Positions 7,104 to 10,162 of a stretch of 10,162 nt of DNA are shown here, piece by piece. Each line of letters begins with the position of its first letter. Within the stretch, counting starts at the first letter, position 1. The position numbers and the translations under genes were made by a program. The DNA is from Synechococcales cyanobacterium PMM_0085 (GTDB taxonomy: Bacteria; Cyanobacteriota; Cyanobacteriia; Elainellales; Elainellaceae): assembly GCA_949127705.1 (NCBI GenBank), contig CASBQJ010000495.1:1-10162 (forward strand), given 5' to 3'. A model generated the notes under the pieces. The model worked only from the letters and a program-made list of their open reading frames with translations. It did not search any database and was not told the origin of the DNA.

Positions 7104-7225
7104 AGCGGCTTGATTTAGAAAGTGAGAAAGGCAATAGCAGAGTCTAGGGGTCTAGTTTTTCTACTCTCTATTTCGAATACATCCATATCGTTACGGAGCT
7201 GACTCTGTAGCTGTTAGTGTTTGTA

Positions 7226-7257
7226 GCTCCTAGGGGGGAAGCTAGTCCCTAGTGAGC
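7226..7257. repeat. Stem-loop in the HATPase upstream region
   Basis: GCTC (7226-7229) plus CTAGGG (7230-7235) pair with CCCTAG (7247-7252) and GAGC (7254-7257), leaving one bulged T at 7253 and an 11-base loop. On the minus-strand RNA it would be a stable hairpin about 125 bases before the HATPase start. No U-run follows, so a leader structure or protein site is as likely as a terminator. Confidence 0.5.
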
Positions 7258-7279
7258 AGCTAAGCTTAGAGGGCAACGG

Positions 7280-7297
7280 CTATATATCTGTATATAG
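7280..7297 (-). promoter_or_regulatory. TA-rich inverted repeat, possible promoter core
   Basis: CTATATA (7280-7286) and TATATAG (7291-7297) are perfect 7-base inverted repeats around TCTG. On the minus strand this offers TATATA boxes that could serve as a -10 for the HATPase-STAS transcript, about 180 bases from the start codon. No -35 match is found at 17 bp, so the promoter reading is tentative. Confidence 0.35.
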
Positions 7298-7368
7298 TAC
7301 GGGGGAGCGGAGAGATATGGTACAGGCGCGGGCGATTTCTCCTAAAACTTGAAACTACACTTCAATAT

Positions 7369-7407
7369 CGTATTACTTAGTAATACGAGGTAATACCTGT
7401 CATTACT
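7369..7407. promoter_or_regulatory. GTAATAC repeat array, operator-like
   Basis: CGTATTAC (7369-7376) and GTAATACG (7380-7387) form a perfect palindrome around TTA, followed by GGTAATACC (7389-7397). The heptamer GTAATAC, or its complement, begins at 7370, 7380 and 7390, exactly one helical turn apart, and CATTACT at 7401-7407 continues the pattern imperfectly. Such phasing suits cooperative binding of a regulator. The 11-mer CGTATTACTTA (7369-7379) recurs at 8396-8406, just before the diguanylate cyclase start. Confidence 0.5.
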
Positions 7408-7489
7408 AAAGTTTTATCGGTTTAGAGCCGCATCAAAAAAGTTGAATTTACGATCTGGGGCAGGTAGATTCGGTAAATTAAGCCTTGCT

Positions 7490-8374
7490 CTAAGCCTCGC
7501 TCTGACAAACAACTCGATTGCGGCCCTGTTGTTTGGCTCGATAAAGCAACTGATCTGCTTCGTCTACCAAACTGTTAGGCGATCGCTGCGGCTGAGGAAT
7601 AGTACTCGCTACGCCAATGCTCAGGGTGATATAGGGGTTAATGCTGGAACTAGCGTGGGGAATTTCAAGGCGGGCGATCGCCATCTGCATCCGTTTTGCT
7701 ACCTGCAAAGCTCCCTCCTCTCCCGTTTGGGGCAACACCGCTGCAAACTCTTCTCCCCCATAGCGAGCCACTAGATCAGTGGGACGGCTCAGCGTCTCAT
7801 TCAGTGCGCGTGCCACCTTTTTCAAGCAGCCATCCCCCATCACATGCCCATAGGTATCGTTGTACTGTTTAAAGTAGTCAATATCACACAGCAAAATCGA
7901 TAGAGACGATTGCTCTCGCATCATTTGTTTCCACTGTTTTGTTAAATGCCCATCAAACTTGAGGCGGTTAGCGATTTGGGTGAGGCTATCAAAATTGGCC
8001 AATCGCGTTGCTTCACGCAATTTTTGATACCACTGATTATCAACAACGTCCCCGTGTTCTACGATAGTTTGCACAATGATTTCTAGATCGTCTCGTTCTT
8101 TAGAAATAATGTCAAATAGGGCATTTAAGGTCGCTTCTGCCCGTTGTCGCACTACCATTTCTTCCTGAAGCTTAAGGTTGGTTTCATATAGCTGCGCTTC
8201 GATTAAATCACCATGTTCTGCTGTAGTTGAAAGCGAAATTTGCAAATCACGAATATCTTGATTCAGTCTCGAAATTTCCTGACGCAGTTTCTCAATTTCC
8301 ACCATGAGAGTATTGTCCAAACGTCTAATATCCTGCTTTATATCTTGACTTCCTGAACGATTTACCTGGGTCAT
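7490..8374 (-). CDS. Diguanylate cyclase (GGDEF) with EHGD-repeat N-terminus
   Basis: A 294-residue enzyme that joins two GTP into cyclic di-GMP. The GGDEF domain spans about 125-290: it starts ANFDSLTQIANRLKFD, has the metal Asp164 in LLCDIDYFKQYND, and the signature GGEEF at 206-210. RPTD at 197-200 lies five residues before it, the exact position of the RxxD inhibitory site, so product feedback is predicted. The C-terminus YRAKQQGRNRVV is typical. The N-terminus (about 15-122) is helical and coiled-coil-like, without a membrane segment, and has EHGD motifs at 53-56 and 106-109. It aligns without gaps to the N-terminus of the adenylate cyclase at 4161-5969. This region probably dimerises the enzyme and senses or docks a partner (inference). 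The ATG at 8372-8374 lacks a clear ribosome site; the sequence CGTATTACTTA ends its upstream region at 8396-8406. Confidence 0.95.
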   Translation of the reverse strand: MTQVNRSGSQDIKQDIRRLDNTLMVEIEKLRQEISRLNQDIRDLQISLSTTAEHGDLIEAQLYETNLKLQEEMVVRQRAEATLNALFDIISKERDDLEIIVQTIVEHGDVVDNQWYQKLREATRLANFDSLTQIANRLKFDGHLTKQWKQMMREQSSLSILLCDIDYFKQYNDTYGHVMGDGCLKKVARALNETLSRPTDLVARYGGEEFAAVLPQTGEEGALQVAKRMQMAIARLEIPHASSSINPYITLSIGVASTIPQPQRSPNSLVDEADQLLYRAKQQGRNRVVCQSEA

Positions 8375-8430
8375 ATAGTACTGATTTGAAGCCTGCGTAT
8401 TACTTAAGTTTAGAGCTAATTTAGGGGATG

Positions 8431-8500
8431 AGATTGACGGTATAGGGTCTATTAAGCCATTATGCTGAGTATCAACTTAAACCGGGACAGATTGACCGTA
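8431..8500. promoter_or_regulatory. Direct repeat AGATTGAC(G/C)GTA upstream of the diguanylate cyclase
   Basis: AGATTGACGGTA (8431-8442) and AGATTGACCGTA (8489-8500) match at 11 of 12 bases, same orientation, 58 bp apart. They lie 57 and 115 bases upstream of the diguanylate cyclase start and could be binding sites for one regulator. The function is inferred from position and repetition only. Confidence 0.35.
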
Positions 8501-8533
8501 CTAGAGATGGGGCTGTTGTGATAAAGAAGGCTG

Positions 8534-8565
8534 TCTATGCATAGATAGCTCCGTAAATATATTTA
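8534..8565. repeat. Two adjacent 12-bp perfect palindromes
   Basis: TCTATGCATAGA (8534-8545) and TAAATATATTTA (8554-8565) are both perfect self-complementary sequences separated by 8 bases. They may be regulator sites or AT-rich promoter DNA for a minus-strand transcript; nothing decides between these. Confidence 0.5.
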
Positions 8566-8657
8566 ATGCAGGCTTAAAGAGGTTCGCAAACGGATGGCCA
8601 AAGAGTCGCTAATGACCCGTTGTTGCTGAACTACAGCGTCATATTGAATTTCCCGCC

Positions 8658-8831
8658 TTATGTTAATACCCAGATTCGCGCTGTAGCATTTACTCCTTGT
8701 CCTTCTGTTCTCGCTTTAAGCACCTCAATAGTCCGACTCAACGGTGTTTTTAAATCAGCCATTGCACTAGCTAAGGCATACACTAAAATAAATATCGCAA
8801 CTTCGACAATGGTAGATTGAGTGAGTGCCAT
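8658..8831 (-). CDS. Possible small single-pass membrane protein, unrecognised
   Basis: I do not recognise this ORF, and it may be chance. From the ATG at 8829-8831 it encodes 57 residues. After ALTQ comes a hydrophobic stretch, STIVEVAIFILVYALASAMA, long enough for one membrane helix, then a mixed charged tail with KTPLSRTIEVLKARTEG. Such a layout (short N-terminus, one helix, soluble tail) is common in small cyanobacterial membrane proteins. The frame extends upstream to an ATG at 8859-8861 and a GTG at 8877-8879, and no ribosome site picks among them. A plus-strand frame of similar length (8620-8820) overlaps it but shows no such organisation. Confidence 0.3.
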   Translation of the reverse strand: MALTQSTIVEVAIFILVYALASAMADLKTPLSRTIEVLKARTEGQGVNATARIWVLT

Positions 8832-8915
8832 TATTTTGAGTCGTATAGCGCTTACGAACATCGACTTTGGCGCTGTCACAGCAGCACCATTAAACCGAGG
8901 ATCACCGAAATTTCC

Positions 8916-8921
8916 TATGAT
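8916..8921 (+). promoter_or_regulatory. Possible -10 element for pyrC
   Basis: TATGAT matches the -10 consensus at 5 of 6 positions, 24 bases before the pyrC ATG, which would give a short leader of roughly 18 bases. There is no convincing -35 at 17 bp. GGAGG at 8922-8926 is too far (19 bases) from the ATG to act as its ribosome site. Confidence 0.25.
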
Positions 8922-8945
8922 GGAGGCAGTATCGCCTGGTTCACT

Positions 8946-10162
8946 ATGCCCCCATCCGCCGCCGCCACATTACTAATTCGCAACGCTAGGGTCTTACTCC
9001 CCGATGGCACCTTTCAGTCCGCTGATGTGTGGATTGAGGGCGGCGTGATTGGGCAGATTGGCCCCAACCTAGAGCGAGATGCCGATACCGTCATTGAAGC
9101 GAACCAGTTCACCCTGCTCCCCGGCGTCATTGACCCGCAAGTGCATTTCCGTGAACCAGGACTAGAGCATAAAGAAGACCTCACCACGGCCTCCCGCGCC
9201 TGTGCCCGTGGCGGCGTCACGTCTTTTTTGGAAATGCCCAATACCAAGCCGCTAACCATCAATCAGGATGCCCTCAACGATAAGTTAACCCGCGCCGCCC
9301 AAAAATCGTTTGTCAACTTCGGCTTTTTTATCGGCGCTACGGCTGAAAATTTACCGGATCTGCAAACTGCGACGCCCACCCCCGGCATCAAAATTTTTAT
9401 GGGTTCGATGCATGGCGATCTGCTGGTCGATCAAGAAGCTGCCTTAGATCGGATTTTTGCCACCGGCACCCGCCTGATCGCCGTCCATGCCGAAGACCAG
9501 GCGCGGATTGCCCAACGGCGGCAAGAATTTGCGGGCAGCACCGATCCGGCCATTCATTCTGTGATTCAAGATAATCAGGCGGCACTCAACGCCACCCAAC
9601 TAGCGCTCAAACTGTCTAAAAAATATCAGCGACGGCTGCATATTCTGCACCTTTCCACCGCAGAAGAAGCCGACCTGCTGCGCCACGAGAAGCCCGCTTG
9701 GGTGACGGCAGAAGTGACGCCGCAGCATCTGCTGCTGAATACGGGCGACTATGAAAAGCTGGGTTCCCTGATTCAAATGAACCCGCCGATTCGCAGTGTT
9801 CACGATAATGCGGTGCTGTGGCAGGCACTGCAAGATGGCGTGATTGATTTTATTGCCACCGATCATGCCCCCCATACGCTGGCCGAAAAGGGTATGGCAA
9901 ATGCCGCCAATCCAGCCGATGAAGAGGCACCTTCAACAACTGTTTTTCTGGAGCCTGCCAAGGTGCCGTCGGGAATGCCGGGAGTGGAAACCTCTCTGCC
10001 GCTGATGCTGACCCAGGCGATGCAGGGGCGATGTAGCGTGGCTCAAGTTTCTAACTGGATGTCTACGGCGGTGGCAAAAGCCTACGGAATTGTGGGGAAG
10101 GGGGCGATCGCCTCTGGCTACGACGCAGACTTAGTGCTGGTAGATTTAGACAACTACCATCC
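8946..10162 (+). CDS. pyrC: Dihydroorotase, 3' end cut by window edge
   Basis: Third step of pyrimidine synthesis: reversible cyclisation of N-carbamoyl-aspartate to dihydroorotate, in the cytosol. The window holds 405 codons without a stop; relatives are about 430-445 residues, so the last 30-40 are missing. Amidohydrolase motifs are in order: DPQVHFREPGLEHKED (63-78), GIKIFMGSMHG with the metal-bridging Lys149, HAED (181-184), HILHLST (232-238) with His235, and ATDHAPH with catalytic Asp306 (304-310). SGMPGVETSLPL (342-353) and the C-terminal DADLVLVD (393-400) follow. The first zinc His of the usual HxH is Gln65 (QVH), which I know from a cyanobacterial/Bacteroidetes-type subgroup. After TDHAPH there is an acidic stretch (about 316-340) that seems longer than in relatives. 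The ATG at 8946-8948 starts a normal MPPSAAATLLIRNARVLLPDG N-terminus. Confidence 0.96.
   Translation, partial: MPPSAAATLLIRNARVLLPDGTFQSADVWIEGGVIGQIGPNLERDADTVIEANQFTLLPGVIDPQVHFREPGLEHKEDLTTASRACARGGVTSFLEMPNTKPLTINQDALNDKLTRAAQKSFVNFGFFIGATAENLPDLQTATPTPGIKIFMGSMHGDLLVDQEAALDRIFATGTRLIAVHAEDQARIAQRRQEFAGSTDPAIHSVIQDNQAALNATQLALKLSKKYQRRLHILHLSTAEEADLLRHEKPAWVTAEVTPQHLLLNTGDYEKLGSLIQMNPPIRSVHDNAVLWQALQDGVIDFIATDHAPHTLAEKGMANAANPADEEAPSTTVFLEPAKVPSGMPGVETSLPLMLTQAMQGRCSVAQVSNWMSTAVAKAYGIVGKGAIASGYDADLVLVDLDNYH

Larger units (their letters stand above)
7104..7489. other. 386-bp non-coding region upstream of the HATPase gene
   Basis: No convincing coding frame lies here. It separates the diguanylate cyclase stop from the HATPase start, both on the minus strand, so it should hold the end of one transcript and probably the promoter of the next. 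It contains a 10-bp bulged stem (7226-7257), a TA-rich inverted repeat (7280-7297) and a set of GTAATAC repeats (7369-7407). The sequence CTAG occurs five times between 7144 and 7252, twice as CTAGGGG. Confidence 0.7.
8375..8945. other. Intergenic region between the diguanylate cyclase and pyrC
   Basis: The genes on either side diverge, so this 571-bp stretch should hold both promoters. It contains the direct repeat AGATTGAC(G/C)GTA (8431-8442, 8489-8500), two 12-bp perfect palindromes (TCTATGCATAGA at 8534-8545; TAAATATATTTA at 8554-8565) and one possible small membrane-protein ORF (8658-8831, minus). No tRNA or other structured RNA was recognised. Confidence 0.65.

Noticed and set aside
7369..7407. 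GTA...TAC elements considered as NtcA sites
   Set aside because: NtcA needs GTA-N8-TAC. The spacings here are N11 in the palindrome, and none of the GTA triplets has TAC at N8.
7104..7489. tRNA, riboswitch or other structured RNA
   Set aside because: No cloverleaf, CCA-type 3' end or known riboswitch core was recognised; only simple hairpins are present.

Overview
The window is chromosomal DNA from a cyanobacterium. The palindrome GCGATCGC (HIP1), a cyanobacterial genome signature, occurs 14 times in 10.2 kb (for example at 48, 984, 1075, 2422, 3608, 3964, 4248, 4486, 5286, 5954, 6057, 7579, 7674 and 10104), where chance predicts about 0.2. Several proteins are also of cyanobacterial type: a CIA30-domain protein, a partner-switch pair resembling Synechocystis Slr1658/Slr1659, and a dihydroorotase with the DPQVHFREPG signature. 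The genus cannot be fixed from this window.

Layout, left to right. (1) 1-290, minus: 5' part of a DUF2237 gene, cut by the window edge and divergent from (2) 424-1092, plus: a CIA30/NDUFAF1-domain protein. (3) 1108-1250: a palindrome that runs into a 21-bp tandem repeat array, lying between convergent genes. (4) 1287-8374: six genes, all on the minus strand. In transcription order they are a diguanylate cyclase (8374-7490), a GHKL/HATPase regulator (7103-6513), a STAS/anti-anti-sigma-like protein (6444-6100), a double-PAS class III adenylate cyclase (5969-4161), a ligase-associated-type DEXH helicase (4133-1672, frameshifted near 2105-2112) and an ArsC/Spx-family thioredoxin-fold protein (1643-1287). 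(5) 8375-8945: a regulatory or intergenic stretch with repeats and perhaps one small membrane-protein ORF. (6) 8946-10162, plus: pyrC (dihydroorotase), cut by the right edge.

The most interesting part is the second-messenger cluster at 4161-8374. It places a c-di-GMP synthase and a cAMP synthase on either side of a kinase/antagonist-like pair. The two cyclases share an ungapped N-terminal module of about 82 residues (about 40 identical). In both proteins the module holds two EHGD motifs exactly 53 residues apart. No named domain that I know of explains this module. It suggests that both cyclases answer to the same partner or signal, with the HATPase-STAS pair as the obvious candidate; that link is inference.

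The helicase carries a clear one-base frameshift: the expected C-terminal region is intact in another frame directly downstream. Intergenic DNA upstream of the HATPase and diguanylate cyclase genes carries operator-like repeats, GTAATAC at 10-bp steps and AGATTGAC(G/C)GTA twice.
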